A stretch of DNA of 39,218 nt from Terrisporobacter othiniensis. GTDB lineage: Bacteria > Bacillota > Clostridia > Peptostreptococcales > Peptostreptococcaceae. The stretch covers positions 1-39,218 of the forward strand of contig NZ_JWHR01000131.1 in NCBI RefSeq assembly GCF_000808015.1, written 5' to 3'. The notes under the pieces are model-generated. The model did no database searches and was not told the DNA's origin. It saw only the letters and a list, made by a program, of their open reading frames with translations. Made by a program: the position numbers and the translations under genes. Positions 8,704 to 17,458 of this stretch are shown here, piece after piece (within the stretch, counting starts at the first letter, position 1; each line of letters begins with the position of its first letter).

Positions 8704-9608
8704 TATTTCTCTTCCCCCTTATTTTCATAGTAATTTAAGAAAGTATCTTCAAGATTTTCTTTTTCTATTAATAATTCCTCAATAGTATACTTACTTAATT
8801 CTTTTACTAGGGAATTTGCATCTTTATAATAAAGGAAGACAAATGAGTTATTTTTATTTTCATCCTTAGCTTCATTTAATATTTTTCCACCCAAATCTAA
8901 TACAATTTCTTTATTAATATCTTTACTACTTAATGTGATTTTTAATCCTAAGGTCTCAGTTGCTTTCTCCAGTTCAATCACATCTATTATTTTTCCTTCT
9001 TTTATTACAGCAACTCTGTCACACAGGTTTTGTACTTCATTTAAATTATGAGATGATAAGAAAACTGTATTTCCCTTTTTCTTTTCTTCTACTAATATAT
9101 TAAAAAGTTTTTTCTGCATAAGGGGATCTAAACCGTTTGTCGGCTCATCTAAAATTAAAAGTTTGGGATTTTGAATTAGTGCTTGTGCAATGGCTACTTT
9201 TTTCTTATTACCAAGGCTCAGTTCTCCCATCTTCTTTTCCATATCAAGTTCTAAGTCCATACATATTTTCCCCAAGTCTTCATCGCTAACATTTGGATAA
9301 AAACTTTGAGCATATTTCATTATATCTTTTACTTTGACAGTGTCATAGTATTTCACTTCACTGGGTACATATCCTATATTCTCTTTTATTTTGCAACAAT
9401 CTTTTACAATGTCCATTCCAAAGATTGTTCCACTTCCACTAGTTGGATATACAAAGTTTAAAAGTGTCTTAATTGTAGTAGATTTTCCTGCACCATTTGG
9501 CCCTATAAACCCATAAATTTCACCTTCATTTACGCTTATATTAACACTTTCAATCCCTCTGTTTTTCTTATAACTTTTAGTCAGATTCTTAGTTTCAATT
9601 ATCTTCAC
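8703..9608 (-). CDS. ABC transporter ATP-binding protein
   Basis: A 301-residue ATPase. Walker A is GPNGAGKST (about 36-44), the signature is LSLGNKKKVAIAQAL, Walker B is LLILDEPTNGLDP, and the H-loop is SSHNL. A C-terminal region of about 90 residues beyond the ATPase core is typical of CcmA/BcrA-type drug or peptide exporters. Translation starts at GTG (9606-9608) with GGGGGA 6 bases upstream; there is no better ATG. It is followed without a gap by its permease. No regulator or two-component system is adjacent, so induction is unknown. Confidence 0.9.
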   Translation of the reverse strand: MKIIETKNLTKSYKKNRGIESVNISVNEGEIYGFIGPNGAGKSTTIKTLLNFVYPTSGSGTIFGMDIVKDCCKIKENIGYVPSEVKYYDTVKVKDIMKYAQSFYPNVSDEDLGKICMDLELDMEKKMGELSLGNKKKVAIAQALIQNPKLLILDEPTNGLDPLMQKKLFNILVEEKKKGNTVFLSSHNLNEVQNLCDRVAVIKEGKIIDVIELEKATETLGLKITLSSKDINKEIVLDLGGKILNEAKDENKNNSFVFLYYKDANSLVKELSKYTIEELLIEKENLEDTFLNYYENKGEEK

Positions 9609-9714
9609 TATAAATCCCCCATTTTCATTTTATTTTATAATATTAGTATAGGATTTACTCCTTCTCCTTTCAAATACTTTTTTAATAGTATATCTATTAA
9701 AATTATATTAATCT

Positions 9715-9755
9715 AAAAAAGATTTACTCAGGATTATATCCTAGTAAACCTTTTT
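9715..9755 (-). terminator. Terminator after the two-helix membrane protein gene
   Basis: On the minus strand AAAAAGGTTTACT pairs with AGTAAATCTTTTTT around a smaller GGAT/ATCC hairpin, ending in a T-run at 9715-9720. It starts just past the stop at 9757. Confidence 0.8.
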
Positions 9756-9756
9756 G

Positions 9757-10455
9757 CTAATTAAACTTAAATGGATTTATCCTAATAGCATTATCGTATA
9801 AAAATGGATATGATTTATTTAAATATTTTAAGTAATCAACCCATTGTATTGCAATATTTTTATAAACCCTTAAAATATCTTTTTCCAAATGACTAATATC
9901 TAGCTGATCAGTTTTATCATTTTTATAAAAAGTAATCTCATCTCTTAAGTGTATTACTGACATAAGTAAGTCTGTAAAAATCTCATGTTGCATTATATTT
10001 TCATTACTAATTAAATCCACTAGTAAATTACTGCTTTCCAATAATACATCCATTATTTTATCCAGATCTATTTCTTCAATATCTATAATATACTTATGTT
10101 TTTCAACTTGACTCTTTACTTCATCTAAATCATTAAATAAAATTATAGAGTTTTTCCCACACTTATCTGCTTTTATTATTAAACGCATTAGCTTATATCC
10201 AACTTCTGTAAAGAATAGTCCAATTAACATATTTAATTTTTCCATTCTTTCTTGTTTAGCTTTATAATCTATTAGTCTTTCTAAAATTAATGTTACAACT
10301 AAACTGTTTATGGGAATAAAACATAAATTCATTAAAGAATAATACGCTGTGTTTACAGCTTGACCAAATACAAAATAATGTATTATAAACATAATAGCTG
10401 ATATGGCTACTAAGATTAGTGATACTACTATATAATGTTTTTTATTTTTCATCAT
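9757..10455 (-). CDS. Hypothetical membrane protein with a long cytoplasmic helical domain
   Basis: A 232-residue protein I do not recognise. Two hydrophobic helices occupy about residues 8-30 and 37-58 (IVVSLILVAISAIMFIIHYFV; INSLVVTLILERL), followed by roughly 170 mostly helical charged residues that probably lie in the cytoplasm. AGGAGG lies upstream of two successive ATG codons; the second (10452) has the better spacing. It is a single-gene unit: a terminator follows, and dapB upstream has its own start region. No catalytic motif is visible. Confidence 0.75.
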   Translation of the reverse strand: MMKNKKHYIVVSLILVAISAIMFIIHYFVFGQAVNTAYYSLMNLCFIPINSLVVTLILERLIDYKAKQERMEKLNMLIGLFFTEVGYKLMRLIIKADKCGKNSIILFNDLDEVKSQVEKHKYIIDIEEIDLDKIMDVLLESSNLLVDLISNENIMQHEIFTDLLMSVIHLRDEITFYKNDKTDQLDISHLEKDILRVYKNIAIQWVDYLKYLNKSYPFLYDNAIRINPFKFN

Positions 10456-10537
10456 TTTCCTCCTAATTTTACCAATACCTTGATTATTATATCATAGGAG
10501 AAAAGGTTTATCCTTATTATATTATCATTTATGTTTA

Positions 10538-11284
10538 TTATCCAAGTAAAACATCATTCATATCGTATAACCCAGCATTTGCATTTACAATAAATTTAGC
10601 TGCCATAACAGCTCCTTTTGCAAATATCATATTAGATCCAGCTTTATGCTTAATTTCTAGAACTTCATCATCTCCTGCAAAAATCACATCATTGTCTCCT
10701 ATAATAGTTCCACCTCTTATTGTATGTATAGCTAGTTCATTTGGCTGTCTTTTAGCAGACTTTCCATGCCTTCCATAAATATTTGTAAGTTCACTTCTTA
10801 CTTCCTTAATAACATCTGCTGTCATATAAGCTGTTCCACATGGACAATCTTCTTTTCTATTATGATGTTTTTCTATTATTTCTATATCAAATCCATCTAA
10901 TAATCTAGTTGCTGTTTTTACTAATTGAAGCATTACAGTTATACCTATTGATGTGTTTGAAGATTTAAATACTGGTATTGATTTTGCAGCTTCTTTAACT
11001 TTTTCATTTTGTTCATCACTGTGTGCTGTAGTACCTATAATTACTGGTATTTTTCTATCTATGGCATATTCCAATATTTCTTCCAGTCTAGATGCTTTTG
11101 AAAAATCTATTATTACATCAGCTCTTCCTACTATATCACTAAACTTAGGATATATTTTAAAATCTGCATCTTTTAAATCATAATCTGAAACTGCACAAAA
11201 TACTTCTACTCCTTCAGTTTCATTTATACATTTTACTATTTCTCTTCCTGTATTTCCAAGGCCACTAACTATTATATTTATCAT
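10538..11284 (-). CDS. dapB: 4-hydroxy-tetrahydrodipicolinate reductase
   Basis: NAD(P)H-dependent reduction in the diaminopimelate/lysine pathway; in spore formers it also feeds dipicolinate synthesis. The protein is 248 residues, with the nucleotide-binding loop VSGLGNTGRE at the N-terminus and the DapB active-site block EIIEKHHNRKEDCPCGTA, which matches E-x-HH-x2-K-x-D-x-P-(S)GTA with Cys in place of Ser. The frame is open to 11353, but AGAGGAG lies 7 bases before the ATG at 11284, where the family's N-terminus begins. It is not next to dapA here, so this may be a stand-alone copy. A terminator at 11365-11404 isolates it from the upstream gene. No lysine riboswitch is visible in the short leader. 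Confidence 0.9.
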   Translation of the reverse strand: MINIIVSGLGNTGREIVKCINETEGVEVFCAVSDYDLKDADFKIYPKFSDIVGRADVIIDFSKASRLEEILEYAIDRKIPVIIGTTAHSDEQNEKVKEAAKSIPVFKSSNTSIGITVMLQLVKTATRLLDGFDIEIIEKHHNRKEDCPCGTAYMTADVIKEVRSELTNIYGRHGKSAKRQPNELAIHTIRGGTIIGDNDVIFAGDDEVLEIKHKAGSNMIFAKGAVMAAKFIVNANAGLYDMNDVLLG

Positions 11285-11364
11285 CACAATTCTCCTCTGT
11301 ACAAAATGTATACTTTCAATATAATGGTAATTTATGCTGCATATTAATGTCAATTAATTCACAT

Positions 11365-11404
11365 AAAAATACCCTATTCTCCAAAAGAAAATAAGGTATT
11401 TTTT
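11365..11404 (-). terminator. Terminator between the FakA-like gene and dapB
   Basis: AAAAATACCCTATT (11365-11378) and AATAAGGTATTTTT (11390-11403) form a 14-bp stem with one wobble pair and T-runs on both sides. Confidence 0.82.
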
Positions 11405-11508
11405 AAGTTATATATTAAGTTTTTATTAAATATCACATTCTTTTCTATTAATTGTTCTCGTTATCAATCTCTAATATTTATTAATTTTCATAAAAGTCTT
11501 ATAAAAAA

Positions 11509-11760
11509 CTACCCTTGAAGTCCATTAGCTTGTCTATCCATATTCTCTATAACAACATCATGAATATCTCCTTTTGAAGCACAGTATTCAAGTACCTTCC
11601 ATGGGGTATTGGTGTGGAAATGTATTTTGATTAAACTTTCATCTCCAACTGCAAGTAAACAGTCTCCTTCTATATTTGACTCTATGTAATCATTGATTTC
11701 ATCTTCTGAAAGATTATTTCCTTCAATTAATAATTGTGTATCAAATTTATACTCTAACAT
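11509..11760 (-). CDS. Stand-alone FakA-like middle-domain protein
   Basis: An 83-residue protein that resembles only the middle domain of the fatty acid kinase FakA (YloV). The segment DCLLAVGDESLIKIHFHTNTPWKVLEYCASKGDIHDVVIENMDRQ follows the FakA pattern GDSLLVVGD-x-D-LVKVHVHTN-x-PGKVLEY..G-x-L-x-x-IKI-x-NM-x-x-Q. The kinase DAK2 domain and the C-terminal domain are absent. I start at the second ATG (11760), because the ribosome binding site AAGGAG is 7 bases from it and directly abuts the first ATG (11766). It is flanked by a decayed permease upstream and a terminator downstream. Family relation is fairly sure; whether it binds a FakB-type partner is unknown. Confidence 0.75.
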   Translation of the reverse strand: MLEYKFDTQLLIEGNNLSEDEINDYIESNIEGDCLLAVGDESLIKIHFHTNTPWKVLEYCASKGDIHDVVIENMDRQANGLQG

Positions 11761-11957
11761 AATCATTCTCCTTTTTCTATTTTATTTATATTTCCTTACT
11801 TAATAGATTTTTAAACTAATAATTATATTATACACTAGTAGTATAGCTTTCTAAACATTTTCTACATAAAGTACATTTATATTAAATCCCTTAATACAAG
11901 TAGAACCACAATTTCCTAAATGGAAAAATGATGGTTTATTACATAAATTTAAATATA

Positions 11958-12860
11958 TTAAGATATTTTACTTTTTTTATTATTCTCAACAACAAGATAA
12001 ATCATAATAAGCACTACTGAAATAGCCATAGCCACAAGTAAATCCATAAATATTTTTTAATTACTTCCATTATTTAAAATTCCATTAAATGCAGCATTTA
12101 CCCAAGTTAGAGGTAATACGAGTGAAAAATTTTGTACCATTTGTGGCATAAGTTGTCCCGATGCCAAAGTAAGTACAGTAACTATACGTGAACAAATATT
12201 ATCGCTACTAGTTTTTTCTTAGCTAAAGCTGTGGTAAAAATCCCTATACAAACAGCAAACAAACTAAAGACTACTATTAAAAGTAATATTGGTAAAATAT
12301 TATTTAGATTCACATTTACTCCGTAAAATAAAGATACCGCTCCCAGTATTGCTATTACTTGTATAAATATAAAACAAAATAACTCCATTAATTCTAAGGA
12401 TAAAAGTGATGAAATTTTTGCATGAGATATTTTACCCTACTTCCCAACTTCTCCTTAATATAAAATGTGTTTTTGAAAGCATGAACACTTCCTAGCAAAA
12501 TCGCCATTTCTAACATTACTAGTGCAAAATACTTACCATATTCCATATCATCTAATATTGATTTTGATTTTTCATTTTCTCTACTATATTCTTCATTTTT
12601 TATCATATTTGAAATATTTACAGATGTCAAATTCATCTAAAGCTTCACAATAAGAACTTATTACTGCACTTTTACTTTCACCTACTATAACCAAGTTTAT
12701 TTCTTCTTTCCCACCTTCAAAAGAAAATATTATGGTAAATATATGAAGCAGGATAAGTGCTAAAAATATATTTGATAACACTGTATTTTTATCTCTAAGT
12801 CCTCTTTTTATGGAGGATAATATTATATTCTCTCTCCAATAAAAACTTTTATAGTAATTA
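11958..12860 (-). pseudogene. Degraded ABC-2 type permease (multiple frameshifts)
   Basis: Several short frames on the minus strand together resemble one ABC-2 permease. In order: SSIKRGLRDKNTVLSNIF with no usable start (before 12781), a piece ending at 12593, a piece ending at 12394 (MEYGKYFALVMLEMAILLGSV), a piece at 12182-12388 (MELFCFIFIQVIAILGAVSL), then VLTLASGQLMPQMVQNFSLV...TWVNAAFNGIL (around 12060-12180), and a final helix MDLLVAMAISVVLIMIYLVV with the stop at 11958. At least four frame changes separate these. The total length (about 300 codons) is shorter than the family's usual 380 or so, so part is deleted. The outer limits are approximate. No ATPase partner is adjacent. Confidence 0.72.
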
Positions 12861-12882
12861 ATTATCTAAACCAATCATTTTA

Positions 12883-13182
12883 CTATCCATTTGATTTTGC
12901 CATAAATTTAGCCATGTGTCTGTTTATATAATCATCAATATCATCATTATCACTATCAAATCCCCACTCATCTTCCAACACCCTTATACTTCTATAAGTT
13001 AAACCTACGTCTTGTTTTAATTTAAAATCTATAAGATCATATAACCAGCATTCACGAGTATTTTCTTCCCAAAGATTATTTGATTTAATATAATCATCTA
13101 AAACTAATTTGTATTTTAGTAAAGTAAAACGGTCGATAGTTATATTATTTATTCCTACATTAAATTTACTTCCCCTTGTCAT
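12883..13182 (-). CDS. Hypothetical protein (99 aa)
   Basis: An unrecognised 99-residue soluble protein. GGGGGT lies 6 bases before the ATG. Visible features are an aromatic-rich centre (SNNLWEENTRECWLYDLIDFKL) and an acidic cluster near the C-terminus (WGFDSDNDDIDDYI). No signal peptide or membrane helix. It lies 61 bases downstream of pyrC on the same strand with no clear terminator between them, so co-transcription is possible. The decayed permease follows it. Confidence 0.65.
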   Translation of the reverse strand: MTRGSKFNVGINNITIDRFTLLKYKLVLDDYIKSNNLWEENTRECWLYDLIDFKLKQDVGLTYRSIRVLEDEWGFDSDNDDIDDYINRHMAKFMAKSNG

Positions 13183-13243
13183 AAGTTACCCCCTAGAATA
13201 TATTTTCAATTAAATTATAGCATAAAAGCAGTAAAATTTAACT

Positions 13244-14512
13244 TTATTTGTCAGTATAAACTATTTTTCCCTCACTAATTGTATACTTAACTTTTCCTAG
13301 TAACTCACATCCTACAAAAGGTGAATTGCTAGATTTAGAATCAAAATCTGTAACTGTCCATTTTTCATTTTCATCAAATATTACTATATCTGCAACTTCA
13401 CCCTCTGCAATATAACCTCTATTAAGATTGTAAAGTCTAGCAGGATTTATAGTCATCTTTTCAAGTAAGCTCATTAGACTTATATGCTCCTTATTAACTA
13501 AAGAAGTTACCCCAAGAGCTAAAGATGTCTCCAAACCTATGATACCACTAGGACAAGCTGCAAATGCACGATTTTTTTCTTCATTAGAATGTGGTGCATG
13601 ATCTGTAGCTATTATTTCTATAGTGTTGTCTTTTAATCCTTCTATTATTATTTGCTTATCTTTTTCACTTCTAAGAGGTGGATTCATTTTTGCTAGTGAT
13701 CCATATTTTAGTACATCTTCTTCTGTTAAAGTGAAATGATGTGGTGCTGCTTCTGCATACACTTTTGCTCCAAGAGATTTTGCAAATCTTACAGTTTCCA
13801 CAGCTACACCAGAACTTATATGTTGTATGCTTACTTTTGCCCCTGTTTCTAGAGCTATCATACAATCTCTAGCCACCATTATATCTTCTGCACAAGTTTT
13901 AGCTCCACCTTTAAGTCCTAATTTTTTAGCGATTTCACTATCATTTACTCCAGCAGTTTCTATAAAATTAGAATCCTCTTCATGAAGGCTTATTGGTACA
14001 TCAAGCTCTTTTGCTTTTTTCATAGCTTCATAAAGCATTTCAGTATCCATTATAGCTATCCCATCATCACTAAAACCTACTGCACCATGTTCTAAAAGTT
14101 CTTCAAAATTACTTAGTTCCTTCCCTCTAAAGCTTTTTGTTACGCTTCCCACTTGAAGAACATTAATACAAGCTTCTTTTGCTTTTTCATTTATATATTT
14201 TAAAGTTTCCACATTATCTACTACAGGTTTTGTATTTGCCATACAAACTACAGTTGTAAATCCACCTCTCGCAGCAGATTTTGCGCCGCTTAAAATATCT
14301 TCTTTGTATGTAAACCCTGGATCTCTAAAATGAACATGAACATCTATAAGTCCTGGAGAAACTACATATCCACTTGCATCTATTATTTCTTCAAACGTTT
14401 CCCCATCTATTTTCCCTATTTCTTTTATTTTCCCATCTTCAATAGCTATATCTACTATTTCATCTCTTTTACTTGCAGGGTCTATCAATCTACCATTTTT
14501 AATTAAAATCAT
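13244..14512 (-). CDS. pyrC: Dihydroorotase
   Basis: Converts N-carbamoyl-aspartate to dihydroorotate in pyrimidine synthesis. The protein is 422 residues, a class I dihydroorotase of the amidohydrolase fold. The metal-binding motif is DVHVHFRDPG (His59 and His61), and the second signature is IIATDHAPHSNEEK near residue 305. Length is normal, and AAAAGGAG precedes the ATG. It is separate from other pyr genes here. The 5' region has no PyrR-type element that I can recognise, but an isolated hairpin lies about 110 bases upstream. Confidence 0.93.
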   Translation of the reverse strand: MILIKNGRLIDPASKRDEIVDIAIEDGKIKEIGKIDGETFEEIIDASGYVVSPGLIDVHVHFRDPGFTYKEDILSGAKSAARGGFTTVVCMANTKPVVDNVETLKYINEKAKEACINVLQVGSVTKSFRGKELSNFEELLEHGAVGFSDDGIAIMDTEMLYEAMKKAKELDVPISLHEEDSNFIETAGVNDSEIAKKLGLKGGAKTCAEDIMVARDCMIALETGAKVSIQHISSGVAVETVRFAKSLGAKVYAEAAPHHFTLTEEDVLKYGSLAKMNPPLRSEKDKQIIIEGLKDNTIEIIATDHAPHSNEEKNRAFAACPSGIIGLETSLALGVTSLVNKEHISLMSLLEKMTINPARLYNLNRGYIAEGEVADIVIFDENEKWTVTDFDSKSSNSPFVGCELLGKVKYTISEGKIVYTDK

Positions 14513-14620
14513 AAGTTTCTCCTTTTACAATTTGTATTTTAAATAAATGATTAATGTTAAATATTTATAATCTATTTTTCTATAAATTATAAATATTGTA
14601 CCATTTTTTTATAAAAAATA

Positions 14621-14658
14621 AAAAAGAATTTTACATATACATACATAAAATTCTTTTT
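14621..14658. terminator. Isolated terminator-like hairpin between pyrC and the SASP gene
   Basis: AAAAAGAATTTTA (14621-14633) and TAAAATTCTTTTT (14646-14658) are perfect 13-base arms with a 12-base loop and A/T-runs on both sides. Neither neighbouring gene ends here: pyrC starts at 14512 leftward and the SASP gene at 14870 rightward. The rest of the 357-base gap (14513-14869) is AT-rich, with no open frame or other structure that I can see. Confidence 0.55.
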
Positions 14659-14869
14659 TTTAAATATCATTCATACTTTTTGTTTAATTTAATGTAAATA
14701 TAATTTACTAATTCATATCATGTCCTTACATTTATTTTTAGCTAATTATATTTTTTTAAAATACTATATATGCAGTAAAAAATATTGTTATATAAATTTT
14801 TAATATTGCTAATCATATATTTATACAACACATATTCTATCAATAATATAACTAAAGGAGAAAATAATT

Positions 14870-15103
14870 ATGGATATTAATGCTAAAATAGCCTTAAATA
14901 GTCTTAAAATGGAAATAGCCAGTGAGCTCGGATATAACTATAACGGTCTTACAGATAAGGTCGAAAGCAATGCTCCTCAAAACACTTTAATGGGTCATGC
15001 AAAAAATGTATTGGCTGGTGAAGAAGTAGGTGGCCAAGTAAGTAAAAGATTAGTTGAAATGGGTGAAAAGGCTTTATTAGAAAAATATAATTCTAAAAAA
15101 TAA
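14870..15103 (+). CDS. Small acid-soluble spore protein, alpha/beta type
   Basis: A 77-residue DNA-binding protein that coats and protects spore DNA. The family's two conserved regions are present: LNSLKMEIASELGYNYN, which contains the GPR germination-protease site (EIASEL), and GGQVSKRLVEMGEKAL near the C-terminus. The central ESNAPQNTLMGHAKNVLAGEE segment is longer than in Bacillus SspA-type proteins. AAAGGAGAAAA lies 8 bases before the ATG. A single-gene unit with its own terminator; expression in the forespore under sigma-G is expected from the family. A broken close copy lies at 27470-27703. Confidence 0.9.
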   Translation: MDINAKIALNSLKMEIASELGYNYNGLTDKVESNAPQNTLMGHAKNVLAGEEVGGQVSKRLVEMGEKALLEKYNSKK

Positions 15104-15127
15104 GAGCTTTAGATAATATTACTACTT

Positions 15128-15168
15128 AAATAAAGAATCCGATAGGTAATCTATTGGATTCTTTATTT
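15128..15168 (+). terminator. Terminator of the SASP gene
   Basis: AAATAAAGAATCCGATAG (15128-15145) and CTATTGGATTCTTTATTT (15151-15168) form an 18-bp stem with one wobble and a 5-base loop, 24 bases past the stop. Confidence 0.85.
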
Positions 15169-15320
15169 GCAATTATATTCTTGCAATCTCCTACTTCCAA
15201 TAAATTATTCTATTGTTGGATTCCATTTATCCCCTATATTATCAATTAATAATATTATTATGTATTTTTTTACATTTATATAAAATTTTATATTTTTATA
15301 AAATCTTGTCGAATTTTGTA

Positions 15321-15349
15321 TTTACAAATAAATTGTTTTATCGTATAAT
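15321..15349 (+). promoter_or_regulatory. Sigma-A promoter for the PTS EIIC gene
   Basis: TTTACA (15321-15326), a 17-base spacer and TATAAT (15344-15349). Transcription would begin near 15356 and leave a leader of about 126 bases. Confidence 0.75.
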
Positions 15350-15389
15350 AATTCTTGTACATACGAGGAAAACTTTTAACTTTTTAGGA

Positions 15390-15437
15390 AAGGCTTCTCC
15401 TCAATAAATAATTCCTTAAATATGGAATAAAAGCCTT
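15390..15437 (+). promoter_or_regulatory. Structured 5' leader of the PTS EIIC gene
   Basis: AAGGCTT (15390-15396) and AAGCCTT (15431-15437) enclose a second inverted pair ATTCC (15411-15415) and GGAAT (15424-15428), so the leader can form a two-part hairpin about 45 bases before the start codon. It matches no riboswitch class I can name. The rest of the 15104-15481 gap holds only the SASP terminator and the promoter. Confidence 0.35.
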
Positions 15438-15481
15438 AAATAGGTATTATAATGATTTAATATTTTTAGGAGGAAATCGAT

Positions 15482-16528
15482 ATGATTCAAATTTTAACAG
15501 GTACTGCTTTATTATTAGTAGTATTAGCATTATTTACTTTATTCAGTTACAAAGCTCCACAAGGTATGAAAGCAATGGGTGCATTAGCAAACGCTGCATG
15601 TGCAAGTTTCCTTGTTGAAGCATTCCACTTCTCTTTATTTGGAGAACAAATGGGAATTAAATTCTTAGAAGGTGTTGGTGCTGCAAACGGTAGCCTAGGT
15701 GGTGTTGCTGCTGGTATATTAGTTCCTTTAGCACTTGGTGTATCACCAGTTTATGCTGTATTAGTTGGTTTAACAGTTTCAGGATTCGGAATACTTCCAG
15801 GATTTATAGCTGGTTACTTAGTATCATTTGTTATAAAATTCTTAGAAAAGAAAGTTCCTGCTGGACTTGATTTAATAGTTATAATAGTAGTTGCTGCTCC
15901 TTTAACTAGAGGAATAGCTATGGTAATGGATCCAGTTGTAAAAAATACTTTACTTCAAATAGGACAAGTATTAATACAAGCTCAAGCAACTTCTCCAATA
16001 TTAATGGGATTAATACTTGGTGGTTTAATAACAGTTGTTGCTACTGCTCCACTTAGCTCAATGGCTTTAACTTCTATAATAGGTTTAACAGGTGTTCCAA
16101 TGGGAATAGGTGCTCTTGCAGTATTTGGTTCTTCTTTCATGAACTATGTATTCTTCTCAAAAATGAAGTTCGGTTCTAAAAAAGATACTATAGCTGTTGC
16201 TATAGAACCATTAACTCAATCAGATATAATATCTGCTAACCCAATTCCAGTATATGTTACTAACTTCATAGGTGGTGCTATGTCTGGTATAATAGTTGCT
16301 TTAATGGGAATTGAAGTTGGTACTCCAGGTCTTGCTACTCCAATAGCTGGTTTCGCAGTATCTGTTGCACAAAACGGAGTTAACGGATTAATGGCTGCTG
16401 CTGGATGCGCTGTAGTAAGTATAATAGCTGGATTTATAGGAGCTGCTATATTCAAAAATACAAAAATAAAAACTGCTGATGAAATTCGTGGAGTTCAATC
16501 AGAAGAGTCTCAAGCAGTTTCTGCTTAA
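15482..16528 (+). CDS. PTS transporter subunit EIIC (EIIC_2 type), stand-alone
   Basis: A 348-residue integral membrane protein with about ten hydrophobic segments. It resembles the PTS EIIC_2 family (PF13303-like), rich in Gly/Ala helices: NGSLGGVAAGILVPLALGVSP, VVAAPLTRGIAMVMDPVV, MGLILGGLITVVATAPLSS and NGVNGLMAAAGCAVVS. Codon use is markedly biased (GCT, GGT, CCA, TTA), which suggests high expression. AGGAGG precedes the ATG with good spacing. No EIIA, EIIB or catabolic gene is next to it, and it has its own promoter and terminator, so the substrate is unknown and it may work with EII parts encoded elsewhere or not as a phosphotransferase at all. Confidence 0.82.
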   Translation: MIQILTGTALLLVVLALFTLFSYKAPQGMKAMGALANAACASFLVEAFHFSLFGEQMGIKFLEGVGAANGSLGGVAAGILVPLALGVSPVYAVLVGLTVSGFGILPGFIAGYLVSFVIKFLEKKVPAGLDLIVIIVVAAPLTRGIAMVMDPVVKNTLLQIGQVLIQAQATSPILMGLILGGLITVVATAPLSSMALTSIIGLTGVPMGIGALAVFGSSFMNYVFFSKMKFGSKKDTIAVAIEPLTQSDIISANPIPVYVTNFIGGAMSGIIVALMGIEVGTPGLATPIAGFAVSVAQNGVNGLMAAAGCAVVSIIAGFIGAAIFKNTKIKTADEIRGVQSEESQAVSA

Positions 16529-16537
16529 TATATACAC

Positions 16538-16573
16538 AAAAATAACCGAGATATTTGTCTCGGTTATTTTTTT
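16538..16573. terminator. Bidirectional terminator between EIIC and tyrA
   Basis: AAAAATAACCGAGA (16538-16551) and TCTCGGTTATTTTT (16558-16571) are perfect 14-base arms with a 6-base loop and T-run. It ends the EIIC gene and can end the aro operon coming from the right. Confidence 0.92.
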
Positions 16574-16614
16574 CTTATAAGTATATTTTTAGTAAGATAG
16601 TCACACATACTACT

Positions 16615-17448
16615 TTATAGTTTCTCCCTTCTTTTTGTAGATTTTATAAATAATTCTTGTAGTTTTTCTTCATCATCTTCTTCAATACTTTTTTTTATTT
16701 CATCAAATTCTTTTTCAAATCTATTCATTACCTTTAATAAATTTTCTTTGTTTCCTAAAAATAACAAACTCCATAACTTTTCATTCATGTTGGCAATTCT
16801 AGTTAAATCTCTGTAACTATCACCTATAAACTCACCTGTATTTCTACCTTCAATATCACTATTAATTAGTGCCACAGCCAAAACATGAGGTAACTGGCTA
16901 GTGAAAGCTATCATTTCATCATGAAATTGTGGAGAAGTTCTTTTTATATGCTTAAATCCCATTTCATAAGCTAGTTTTTCTATTAGTTTTAAATTTTCTT
17001 CTTTATTTTTTTCAGTTTTAATTATTAAAAAGTTTGCACCTTTAAATACTTCATTTGTGGCATAATCTATACCTTTCTTTTCTCTTCCAGCCATAGGATG
17101 GGCAAATACAAAATCAATATCTTCAGGCAAAATCTCAATTATATCATGAATAAACAACTCCTTGATTCCTGTAACATCTGTTATTATGGCATTTTCTTTA
17201 AACTTTTCTTTATTTCTAACAATAAAATCTTTTACTAAATTAGGATATATGGCAAGAACTACTAAGTCTACATGAGAAATTATTTCATCTTCATTTGTAA
17301 ATCCTTCTTTTATAATACCTAGTTTTTTTGCTTTGTATAAGGTATCTGGATTTTTGTCTACTCCATAAACTTTTGTATACCCTGCCTCTTTCAGAGCCAT
17401 GGCATATCCTCCACCAATAATCCCAAGACCTATAATTAATATTTTCAT
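16615..17448 (-). CDS. tyrA: Prephenate dehydrogenase
   Basis: NAD-dependent oxidative decarboxylation of prephenate to 4-hydroxyphenylpyruvate, the committed step to tyrosine. The protein is 277 residues. It begins with the Rossmann motif ILIIGLGIIGGGYAMAL (GxGxxGG) and has the TyrA-type DVTGIKELF and FAHPMAGREKKGIDYA segments. The frame is open to 17517, but the start at 17448 follows AAGAGGTGGTTT and gives the family's N-terminus; the longer form would overlap pheA. It lies 10 bases after the pheA stop as the last gene of the aro operon. No ACT domain is present, so feedback inhibition by a fused domain is unlikely. Confidence 0.92.
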   Translation of the reverse strand: MKILIIGLGIIGGGYAMALKEAGYTKVYGVDKNPDTLYKAKKLGIIKEGFTNEDEIISHVDLVVLAIYPNLVKDFIVRNKEKFKENAIITDVTGIKELFIHDIIEILPEDIDFVFAHPMAGREKKGIDYATNEVFKGANFLIIKTEKNKEENLKLIEKLAYEMGFKHIKRTSPQFHDEMIAFTSQLPHVLAVALINSDIEGRNTGEFIGDSYRDLTRIANMNEKLWSLLFLGNKENLLKVMNRFEKEFDEIKKSIEEDDEEKLQELFIKSTKRREKL

Positions 17449-17458
17449 AAACCACCTC

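Noticed and set aside
13671..13865. A 64-codon minus-strand frame inside pyrC
   Set aside because: Out-of-frame shadow of a well-conserved gene with no ribosome binding site.
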